Part shown: positions 44,139 through 54,500 of the stretch, one piece after another
Layout: every line of letters begins with the position of its first letter
How positions within the stretch are numbered: the stretch's first letter is position 1
Source of the DNA: Clytia hemisphaerica
Lineage: Eukaryota > Cnidaria > Hydrozoa > Leptothecata > Clytiidae
Length of the DNA stretch: 64,000 bases
Direction: 5' to 3'
Assembly (NCBI GenBank): GCA_902728285.1
Contig: CACVBU010000910.1
Location: 62,001-126,000, forward strand
The notes under the pieces: generated by a model
What the model was told of the DNA's origin: nothing
Seen by the model: only the letters and a program-made list of their open reading frames with translations
Database searches by the model: none
Made by a program: the position numbers and the translations under genes

Positions 44139-45869
44139 ATGGTGACTACATTCAACAACAGCTCAACCAGACAAAATGGTGGAATCTCTAATACCAATAT
44201 CACGGTAACCGAAGCTCTAAATGGTTTGTCAGATGGATTGTCATTGGAAACCAAATTAAGCATCTTATGTATCATCTTAACGTTCGCGTTGCTTGGAAAC
44301 GTAATTTTGATTGTTTCTATATTAAAGACACCACGCATGCGTAAATCATTGACCAATCAACTGATTCTAAATCTAGCATTGTGTGACGTAGTAATCGTTA
44401 TTACAGGTATTCCAGGCGAAATCATTAACCAGACATTAGGAACCTGGGTACTAGGAGAGATCGGATGCCGTTTACTATATCCCGTATCAACCTACGCCGT
44501 AATTGCTGCCGTCACCACGTTACTTATGATCGGCGTAGACCGCTTCTTTGCGGCTTCATATCCGTTCCGGTACCGTACCCTGAAATCGAAATCACATCTT
44601 ACGCTTGGTATAGTGCATGTGTACGCTCTCGCTTGCGTCGTCCCGTATGCTTTTCATTTGACGTTAACGGAAGATGACGGCGTCATTATATGCGACGAGA
44701 CGTGGTCAGATTCTACTAGCACTATTTATACTATATTTTTATTCGTGATTCAATACGGCGCTCCTCTTCCCATCATCGTTGCGTTATACGCTAAAACGTG
44801 GATACGGATCAAACACCAAAACGATAGCGTCATCAAAAACGCGGAGAGTATGCATCGTGGGAGTAAGAAACGTCAAGACGCTAGAAAACGGGAGAGTGGA
44901 GAATACGCCCGGCAAAGTCTTTTATCCGTCGATAATAATTCGTTAGCCCCAAATCACAGCACCCGGCGTCGATCACGGTCACTTTTAGATGCAATACGTG
45001 AAAGTTTCATTTCCCTTACGGGGGAAGACGGGGAACACTCGCATAAATACGTTTCACAGACGGCGATAGATCGACATAAACAGACAACGAAACTGTTGAA
45101 GCTTTTCATCTGTGTTATTCTTGTGTTTGCAGTTTGTATGTTACCTTATCATATCATTTGGTTAAATATCGCTATAACGGGTAAATCACTTTTATCAAAT
45201 GAAACTCATTATCTAATAGCGTATTTGTTAACATACGTTAATTCCGTAATTAATCCGATTATATACGGAATTCACCCACGTTTCCGTATTCTTTATAAAA
45301 ATTGTATAAAAGAGGTTTTAAATTGTTGTACTAATGTATGTTTCAAAAGACAATTTTATGAAACGGAGGAGATACGTGGCAGTACTGCAGACTCTGTCTA
45401 TTCCGTTTGGACACCAGAAACATTTCGGAAACGGATTTCCCGGACGTTTTCCACCGGTTCAAAGTCTTCACTGAAAAAGCGGAACAAAAGCCGATCAGAC
45501 AGTTTACCTAAAAATGGAACGTCTAGGCGACGGAGTAAGACTGTTCCACCGACAAATATTCCCGTCAAAAAACGAAGTTTAACGATACCACAAATCACGG
45601 TGACGGATATTGAACACGATATAGGCGACGTTTTTACCGACGAGAACCGAGTAAAAGTATCGGTGTCGTCGAGTTGTAGTAGCGAGAACGATGACGTTTT
45701 CGTTACGAACAATCAAGCTTTAACAGAATATCGAGCATCTTTTTTTAACAGTAACGATGAAGGGAATTCGAAATTTGACCAACGTGGCCTATTATATATT
45801 GACAAAGATTTTGTTATGTCTAGAGAAGGTTTACTATTACTTGAGACAATGTCCGAAAGTGATTGCTAA
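44139..45869 (+). CDS. Rhodopsin-class G-protein-coupled receptor, single coding exon
   Basis: A 576-residue seven-helix plasma-membrane receptor, probably for a neuropeptide or similar small ligand. Visible landmarks: N-glycosylation sites at NNSS and NIT near the N terminus; helix 1 GN (53-54); LALCD in helix 2 (79-83); conserved cysteines 110 and 185 for the extracellular disulfide; DRF in place of DRY (134-136); CMLP in place of CWxP (333-336); NPIIY in helix 7 (372-376). Loop 3 (about 222-315) is long and rich in arginine and serine. The C-terminal tail is about 190 residues, longer than usual, with basic and serine-rich phosphorylation-like stretches (RRRSKTVPP). The start codon follows ATTAAAA. 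The ligand cannot be told from sequence; the peptide group is an inference from the overall pattern. Confidence 0.92.
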   Translation: MVTTFNNSSTRQNGGISNTNITVTEALNGLSDGLSLETKLSILCIILTFALLGNVILIVSILKTPRMRKSLTNQLILNLALCDVVIVITGIPGEIINQTLGTWVLGEIGCRLLYPVSTYAVIAAVTTLLMIGVDRFFAASYPFRYRTLKSKSHLTLGIVHVYALACVVPYAFHLTLTEDDGVIICDETWSDSTSTIYTIFLFVIQYGAPLPIIVALYAKTWIRIKHQNDSVIKNAESMHRGSKKRQDARKRESGEYARQSLLSVDNNSLAPNHSTRRRSRSLLDAIRESFISLTGEDGEHSHKYVSQTAIDRHKQTTKLLKLFICVILVFAVCMLPYHIIWLNIAITGKSLLSNETHYLIAYLLTYVNSVINPIIYGIHPRFRILYKNCIKEVLNCCTNVCFKRQFYETEEIRGSTADSVYSVWTPETFRKRISRTFSTGSKSSLKKRNKSRSDSLPKNGTSRRRSKTVPPTNIPVKKRSLTIPQITVTDIEHDIGDVFTDENRVKVSVSSSCSSENDDVFVTNNQALTEYRASFFNSNDEGNSKFDQRGLLYIDKDFVMSREGLLLLETMSESDC

Positions 45870-45896
45870 TTATCAGAGTTTGATGAAGAATAGTAC

Positions 45897-46170
45897 ACGA
45901 TTTTTTATGAGAGCATCCAAAATTTTTGAAGCCTTCGGATGCTCTTAACTTTTTAAGTTTTAAGCCTAAAAATGTTCTTAACATGTTCTCACCATTTTTT
46001 GAGAATTTTTGTCCATTTTCTTAAGAAATTGGGTGTTTTAGAGTTTGCAAAGCCTGAAAATGTTGAAAGTAAGATAAAACTTTTTGTCTTTTCTTATTCC
46101 TGAAAATGTTCTTAACTTGTTCTTAGCATTTTTGCCATCGAAGCCTTATGTTCTTATATAGTTTTTTTAT
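45897..46170 (+). mobile_element. ATAAGAAC-family MITE in the receptor 3' flank
   Basis: Starts 28 bases after the receptor stop (CACGATTTTTTATGAGAGC). It has an internal duplication of a CCTGAAAATGTT phrase and a variant right end. It may supply the gene's 3' UTR. Confidence 0.6.
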
Positions 46171-46228
46171 CTTTTCATAAATTACACTACGAAGCATTCG
46201 CCTCGTTTCGAGACAATTGTCAAACACA

Positions 46229-46521
46229 CAGATATCTAAGCCCGAAGGGCTAGATAGGCAACTTTAAGCTTTCTCCAGCAAAAAAAAGTGAAGCAAAAAT
46301 TTGACTTTTTAAATTTCGTGCCGATGGATAGGATCTAGCATTTTAATTGTTTTCGGAGCGCGAGATCAAAAAACGTACGCGGCAAACGCTATTTCACATC
46401 TCTCAAACCGGTGAAATTGCATATTTTAGTCAAGTGACTTTGGTAGGAAATCCTTCCAAACCTAGGCTTCACTTTTCGATAAAAGCCGCAAATCTAGCCC
46501 TTCGGGCTTTACAGATATCTG
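46229..46521. repeat. Inverted-repeat element, AGCCCGAAGGGCTAG ends
   Basis: CAGATATCTAAGCCCGAAGG at the left; the right end is its near inverse ending TTTACAGATATCTG. About 293 bases, with no target duplication found. Confidence 0.55.
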
Positions 46522-47469
46522 TAGTCAAACATCATCAGGAGGGACGGGAAGGAGTTTTTACAAGCTCTTATTTGATTTGTTTGGTCGTTAACCAGTAATA
46601 AAACAACTTTGTTACTTTTTCTAAAGAACGCGTCATTTTTATTACTTCAAATGACCAATTATTAAAGCATCTTATAAAAACTCCATTTCATCTGCATCAG
46701 GAGTGCTGTAAGTGAAATGCGTCGAATGCTGCTGATTGGAATAGAATTCTGGTCTTGTGGAAGGAAATTTGTAACTTTTTCATTTTTATTTCAATTTTTG
46801 GAAAAAAAGGGGACAGAAGAAAAAAGTAAATTTACTCTAATTAATTACGTTTTTCGATATTATTTTTGACCCCACCAACCCTTATACATTATAGATAGTG
46901 AATTTTCTGGACGATGAAAACTTTTATTTTGAATACACTCTTCTGGAAAAATCAGAGCCATATTTTTAGAACCCAGGGACAAGCGAAGAACGTATCAAAT
47001 ACATCTTACACTTTCTATCTTTTATTAAAAAAAATATATAAAAACAATGAGGCTCAAAATCGTGAAAAAAAAAAGGCTTCGAGAACAATTCTGAGCCTGA
47101 AATTACTCAATTTCAAGCAATTTAGGGGTAGGTAAAAATTGAGTAAAAAGGCTGAAATACCTCAATTACACCCTATAAATAAGAACAGGATAAGAACAAT
47201 ATAAAGCTAAAAGTGTAAATCAATAAGAACAGCTAAACCTCATCAAAAATCTACCGGTTCTTATAAAAAAATGAGTGCGACCTAAAGGTTCCTATAATTT
47301 CTTTCAGTACAGTTCCCAGGAGCAATAATTCCATCTCTACTTTGTCATAATTTATATTTTATACTTCATAATATTTACATAATGAAACGTTAAGATGCAA
47401 CCCAAGCAATCATTATATATTTTTGCTTATAATTTTTAAGATACAAAACTCACATTTTGGCAAAATCCT

Positions 47470-48093
47470 AACCAATCCGAGAAGATCATGTTTTTTTACT
47501 TTTTTACTCGATTTCTACATCGACCGTACTATGCTGTCCAGGGTTTCGGTAGCGTGGGATGATCTATCCCATGACACAGAAATCTTGAAAGCAGACGGGT
47601 AAATCTATATCAATCTAATTACCAGTAGTAGGTTTGTTAAAAAAAAAATTGAAGTCAGTGCTGCTTAAGGAAGAGGTGAGAAAGTGTTCTGGGAGCCGAT
47701 TGGGCTGGGATTGCTTGAGCATAGAAGGTGTAATCAGAACAATGTTTTGAAGAAAAGAAGATGGGCTTTGAACCAAGGTGTCATTGAAATGTCAGACGTG
47801 TATGCTAGATAAATCATAACATGGGGCTGTGGGCCATAGAACAAACTTTGAAAAGATGAAGATCCTATTTTTGTCTTGGAGTGGAGACAAAGTCATGTGG
47901 CTGTCTAGGCTTTTTGAATGGCCGTAATGGAATAGAGTTGTAGACAGTTGTCTAGGCGAGAAGAAGAAGAAGCATTTAGGACTTCCCCTAGAGTTAGGTG
48001 TGCCGGCAGGAGTAAACACTCTTTGCTTTTCTAGAACCAATCCGAGAAGATCATGTTTTTTTACTTCTTTACTCGATTTCTACATCGACCGTA
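47470..48093. repeat. 59-bp direct repeat pair 565 bp apart
   Basis: AACCAATCCGAGAAGATCAT and the following text to CATCGACCGTA occur at 47470-47528 and again at 48035-48093 with one or two changes. The second copy runs straight into the tRNA-like boxes; the first does not. Confidence 0.8.
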
Positions 48094-48150
48094 TAGTGCA
48101 AAGGTAGAGCGTTCGGTTACGTTGCGCAAGGTACTGGTTCAATCTCCGGT
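48088..48150 (+). repeat. tRNA-derived SINE-like or decayed tRNA segment
   Basis: TAGTGCAAAGGTAGAGCG (48093-48110) matches a polymerase III A box, and GGTTCAATCTC (48136-48146) matches a B box, at normal spacing. GACCG at 48088 can pair with CGGTC at 48147. The anticodon arm does not pair, so a functional tRNA is unlikely; a SINE head or tRNA relic fits better. Confidence 0.45.
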
Positions 48151-48286
48151 CATATCATATCTAAGGCTTCGCACTTAGTGTAAATTACCAAATCTGCGGT
48201 ATGTGCCGGATAACTTATAATGATGTAAACCTAATAAGATCTCATACAGTAATTTATATACATAATCAATATAATTCATATAATTT

Positions 48287-48570
48287 TTAGCATTGTTTCT
48301 TGAAAAAACTTGTTTGTCTCCCATTCAAATTTTTGGTAATTTTCTCAACCTCTTCAAGCATTTTCTTGTTCTTCTCAGGGACATATCGACATGACTTTGA
48401 CATCAGATCCGGTGTGAACAGATCAGGACATTGAACGTTACCACTTGTAATTTCAGTACACATTTTCATCAAATCATAATTTATTTCTTCACTAACAACC
48501 GAATCAAATTTATATTTCGGATGTGATCGAATGAATTTTCGCATCCAGCTTGCTGTTGTAAGGACCTCCC
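48287..48570 (-). CDS. GCLC: GCLC coding exon 14 and stop
   Basis: 284 bases: [18 protein letters not shown] and [12 protein letters not shown], then an extension of about 30 residues ([18 protein letters not shown] and so on) past the vertebrate end. Stop TAA at 48287-48289. Confidence 0.93.
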
Positions 48571-51500
48571 CTAAAAAGGTAAAAAGGCAAAAGTTTAGTT
48601 TGCGCTTATAAAGCGAATGTACTTAAAGAGCCTATAAAATGAAATAATTTGATTGCCACTAGCCTGACAGGTCCCCGGTGGGACCCGAAATTTAGCAAAA
48701 ATTTCGTCCCAGGTGAAAGGAAACCCAACAAAAAGTTCAGCCCAACTGGGAAATTGACTATGTTGTTATCTCCTTTTTAGATTCAATGGAAACATTGCAC
48801 TCCAAAACTATCTCAACTGGATTTTTGACCCGGGAACAATAGAATTTCTATCAGTATCACCATTGGGATTTCAATGAAAACATTTATCCCCACTATGGGA
48901 AAGAGTTCCATCTGTGAGACGGGTAATAGATAGGCAGCAAACTTAAAAGTATTCAAAATTTGTTCTCCTTGATATTCAAAACTGGATTAGCGAGAATAGA
49001 ATGTTACAAACCTGAAGCCCTTGCACTGATCAACTTTAGATATTGGCTGATCGTACATCGTGTGTCTGCATCGATATCCAAATGACTCAAATAAAATTGA
49101 ATCACATTCAACAGACCAGGAAACGTTGTGCCCTACAACAAGAGAAAAAGGTTTTTTTTACAGTTAACTCTTGCTAATTCGAACTCAAACAGGAAGTCTG
49201 ATTAGTTCGAATTATAGAGAGTACCTTATCGGCCAAAACTTAGTCGGCCTTAATTATTAGTCGGCCCTAATTTTAGTCACCTCGTCAAAATTTAGTCACT
49301 AAGGGCCGACTAAGCGGGTTCTATTTACAGTTAATTCGGCTCAAATTTTTAGTCGGCCCTGCTTTTAGTCACCAAGCCAAAATTTAGTCACTTAGGGCCG
49401 ACAAAGTTTTGGCCCATAAGGTATTTTGCGAAGCCTTCCTCTTGACGGGAACTGAGAATTAGATCTTTTCATAAACTACGTCACGAACATCACTTGCCTT
49501 GTATTCAAACAAACAATTACCATGGTAATTATGTCCCTTGCTGAGACATTTAATTATTTTTTCATGAATGGGAAGCAGTTTTGATAAATTCCGATGGGAG
49601 TTAATCACCATGGCAATAATTTCAAAACGAGGCAAGTGATGTTCGTGACGTAATTTATGAAAAGGTCTATTGGTTCGAATTATAATACATTCAAATAATA
49701 GAAGCTCGAATTAGCGAAAATCCACTTTATTTCTCATCTTTAATGGGTCTAATTTAAGTCTCTGTACTTCTTTTTATAATTTGATCCGAATAGAAGTAGA
49801 AAGATATTCACGAGTCTAACTGTATACATTCTTTTTTCTATAAGAGCCAATAGAATTTTGACGAGGCTTGGCTGTTCTTGTTTTTTGGCACTTCGAGTCC
49901 CAAATTGTTCTTATTTTGTTCTTATTCAAAGAGTAAAATTGAGGTATTTTAGGTTTTATATCCAATTTTGACTACTTTGACTCCTAAATTACTTGAAATT
50001 GAGTAATTCCAGGCTCAGCATTGTTCTCAAGAAAGTGTTCTTATTTTTCGGCAATTTTGAGCCGCATTGTTCTTATGATTAAAAAAGAGTATATCTTTTC
50101 GTCTTACCCCGTTGATAATCTCGTTCATTGTCATTTCTTCATTACGTGATTCTGTTTCTTCGGGACCTGAAAGGAAATTGAAGGGTGTTAATTAAAGCTC
50201 AAAGGTTATAAGTGTCTTTACCACAGAGTAACCAGAAAAAGGCATTATTCAAATCTAAATGCACTTTGACATACACAGTACATGTTATTTCATAAAGTTT
50301 TCATAGGCGTAGCGAGATAGGAGATACCCTGCAAAAGAGCGGTTTTTACGACACTGTAATTATTGTCTTTGTTTTATCAAAAGATAATGAATATGTCATT
50401 ACCGTCTGCACTACCTCGTAAATTTTGCAGGGTATCTCGCTACGCCTATGGTTTTAAGCCAAGAAATGTTCTTAACCTGTTCTGATTTTCACCATTTTTG
50501 TGAGTATTTTTGTTTGATTTTCTAGAATTTTCTAAGAAATCAAGTGTTTTAGAGCAAAGAATTTATATAAAAGAGTCTCCAAAACGTTAAGAATGTTCTT
50601 AATTTGTTCTTAATATTTTGTTAATCGTAGCCTATGTTGTTCTTATAAACAAAAGTGCGGTGTACCAAAAAAAAGGGTACCATAAAAAGTAAGATTACCT
50701 AAATTAGTTCTAAAAAAGAATTTTTCTTGGCGAGCAGCATCCCTTTTCGAAGCTCTTTCCATATTCTTCTCCACTTTAGACATTGGGATTGCTAAGTTCA
50801 ATTCATATGATAAACAAACTCTTGTCAACAACACCACGAAACATGTGAAAGCTGCATTTTCGAAGTCTGTGAGTTGCGACTGATAAAAAAAGTTGAGATT
50901 TAAATATTTTATCAACATCTAGAATTCTGGACAAAACCCTGTTCATAAACCCTTTTCAACTTCTAAAGACCCTCCTCTCAATTTCAATGTTGTTTTTAAA
51001 CTTTTCCCCAGTTCCAAAACACTGAAATTGGGGAGAAGGGGTAGACACCCAGTTTTGTCCAGCAGAATTGTAGTGAGTTATCTTTTTTAGCCAAAAAATA
51101 TTTGAAATAAGTGAAATATAATGGTCTAATAGAATGGTTCAAATCTTCAATTTTTGACCTTAAAACTGATTCTTGATCATTTGAACACAGAACTTTAAGC
51201 ATGACTACGCACTTAACTCTCTCTAATCGTAATTAAAAAAAACATCGGTCCCTATAAATCTTCTATAACTTGAAGAAGATTCCCCGTCCTTTGAAAATCG
51301 AATTAGAGAAAGTACACCCCTTCTTACAGACCCAGTTGGACCTCACCCACTAAAAAAATTGGCCGAAATTTCGATTCGATTGGAAAATTTTATACCAATT
51401 TTAAAACTCGCTGCAAATAATCAAAAATATAAATCCTCGCTCAAAAATGTTGTGCACCTTTTTCCATCCCTAATGAAATTTTCAAAACAATGCAATATTC

Positions 51501-54500
51501 AAATCCCCAGCCTTAAAAAACATAGTAATATCTATCCCCTTATCGAGTTTTGGTGCGTTTCATTTTTACCCCCACTTGTTTAGAACATCCTACTGATTCT
51601 ACGAGAAGAGGATGTGGAAGTCGGCGATTATAAATATACGGAAAATCCGGAACGAGTGAAATATTTCCATATTGTACGAGCAAATGTCTGATAACTGGTT
51701 TATCAGTGACCCAAAAAATACACTTTTTTAGTTGGAAAAAAGCGCAGGGCACTTTTGTAGCAAAGTGACGTTAGATTGCTGCTACCGCTACAATGCAACA
51801 ACATCTTTTCGTCAATTTATATTTTATACATGTAAAATACAAGATATATTGTACTCTTTTTAACCAATCAGGCCCAATCGCATTGCAGATATTTTTTGGA
51901 TCGCCGATAATCGTTCTTATTCCTAGAATATTTTCTTATTTTTTTACCTCAATAGGTCGCATCTCGACACGCCATCCCATATTAGCGCCTGGCGGTGGTG
52001 GTTTGAACCTCACTGTTTGCCAATTGGTCGAGTTGAACAATTCAAAATGATCCATTTCTTGATCTTCTAACATGTGTTTATAAACGGCAAGTGGGTCACG
52101 TGTGAAAAGATGAGCAATATGGCGGGCGAGCTGTTGATCGATGCCTAAAATATTGATTTTGATTGGTCAAAAGGAATTACAATTGACGCTCTTTAATTCG
52201 ACGTTCTATTATTCGATACGCTCTATCATTCGATAATATTGAAAGTCCCTGTCAACAAGAAACTTTTATAAACGACGCTCTACTATTCGATACGCTCTAT
52301 CATTCGATGAAAATCAGATTCCCCTTGAAAATCGAATTAATGAACCTCAACACTGTATGAGTAATCAGGACCAAACTATTTTTTTTTTTGCCTCGGAAAT
52401 AATTTATAAATTTAGCTGATAGATAGATAAAAATCTAAGCCCAAACGTACCCTCATCGAGTAGTATTTTCAAATGTTCATCACGATAAATGATATCAATG
52501 TCGTTGTACTTGTCATTCTCCTCAGATAAATACATATCCACGCTTCCGTAGCGCGATTTGTACAAACGACGACGTGTCTTGTCGATCAAAGGCTAATGCG
52601 AGAAATGAAATGTGATATCAAGAAGTTATCTATATCTCGGCCTACTGAAAGACCCACTGGGAATCCTTCCCAATAAAAAAATTGGTCAAAAATATCGTCT
52701 CCGGTGGGAAATAATCCTCCAATTTTTGTCCCCACTGAAAATAATCAAATAAACCAATCCTCACCAACAAATATTATGCTATTTTCCCATCCCCACTGAA
52801 TCATTTGACTTGAAAACAAAAGAATTGAAATCCCCAATCATAAAGAATATGAGAATATCAATCCCCATTGAGTTTCAGCCCGTTATTTTTATCCCCCCTT
52901 GCTGAAAAAATCCTACCGGGTCTGTGAGAAGGGGGAAATCTCGTATATAGATTGTATCACTTTGTGATTTTACTGATGGAACGTAATACGATCAAAATCA
53001 TCAAAAGTGAACTAAGGGACTGGGTTCGAGTTTACTATATTGTCCATTTTGTTCAGGAATAATTGAACCAAACTTAGTATTAGCTGGTAATTACTGACTC
53101 TTGATTTACCAATTTACCAGCTGAAAAACATTTCTTTGCTTCGTTTTCCTTTTGAAATGATTAAAGCCTTACTTTGAGGTTTTAGAGCACTACATTTAAC
53201 AGAAATCAGAATTCTCGATTATTTGATCAAGAATAAATTTGTTGAAATCTCACCACTTCACCGAGTTCATCTGCTCTTCGATCGTCACACAATCCAGAAA
53301 TATTTTCCCATCTGGTGTCTGTCTCCAAAAGGTATCCTTTAATACAAGGAGAACTTGCTGACAATGCCATCTGAAAGTAAAAAATGTGTGTATATATTGT
53401 ATAGTGAAGTCTCTTTAACTCGAATCTCTGTAACTCGAATGTCTCCTTAACTCGAACAAGTTTTATGGTCTCTTCAGTTAACAATGCCGTCTCAACTAAA
53501 GTCTGTTCACGATAAGTGTGCACTCTTTTTTCTTTTACCTATAACTTTTGAAGGAATTCTTCAATCTTTATAAGTTTGGTATCATTGGAAAGATATTAGT
53601 AAGTGGAACAATTTGAAATAAAAAAGTCTTTAAAGAAATCCTAAAAACGAAGATGAAAATGAAGAAGAAAAAAATGAAGATCTTGTAGAGAAGTGCTATA
53701 ACTTTCATTTTCACTGGAGAGATTCTTTGATCTTAGGAGATCATCACTGTGAAGAAATTTCACTAAAATATTTATTCAATATAAAGTTATGATACAAAGT
53801 TAATAAGTGATTGACCCCAAAAAACAGCAAAAAACTGCAGAAAACAGCGTTTTTAGACGTCAATCAGCTTATAACTTTGCTTGATATCTTTTGACTGAAT
53901 GATTATTTTTGAGAAATTTTTTCACAGTGATGATGTTCGATAATCAAGGATTCACTTCAGTGAAAATGATAGCTATAGCACCTTTCTACAAGATCTTCAT
54001 TTTTTTCTTCTTATTTTCATCTTCATTTTTAGAATTTAAGATTTTTTTATTTCAAATTGTTCCACTCACTAATATCTTTCCAATGATACCAAATTTATAA
54101 AGATTGAAGAATTCCTTCAAAAGTTATAGGTAAATGAAAAAAGAGTGCACACTTATCGTGAATAGACTTTAGAGCCTATACAGAACCTGAGTATCAGAGG
54201 TTAAGTTTTCAAAGCATATATTAACCTCTGAAGACCAATAATAGAAATTTTATCGCGCATGTGTCAATCTAATCACTGTAGAAAGAATCAAAGATGAAGT
54301 TTACTATTTACAAATTCCCCAGAAACCTCCAAGTGTAATTGAAGTGAGTTTCTTTCGAAAGAAATCTTTTACATGATCCCCAAATGTATAACAGTAATTA
54401 CTAAACTACTAATTATGGAAATGTCACTTTAATTGAATCGAAATAATAGACAGACTTTATGTTATGATTCTCTATCACTGACTTTTTTTAAAAAGCATTG

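Larger units (their letters stand above)
46522..48286. other. Intergenic stretch between receptor and ligase gene
   Basis: No gene seen. It contains a distant ATAAGAAC-type element (47021-47275), a 59-base direct repeat (47470-47528 and 48035-48093) and a tRNA-like box pair (48093-48146). Confidence 0.5.
49161..49727. mobile_element. pogo-like MITE with two nested elements, GCLC intron 12
   Basis: Starts CAGTTAACTCTTGCTAATTC; right end is the imperfect inverse (reverse complement AAGTGGATTTTCGCTAATTC), TA-flanked. It contains the inverted-repeat elements at 49224-49421 and 49465-49664. It lies 28 bases from the exon 13 acceptor. Confidence 0.65.
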
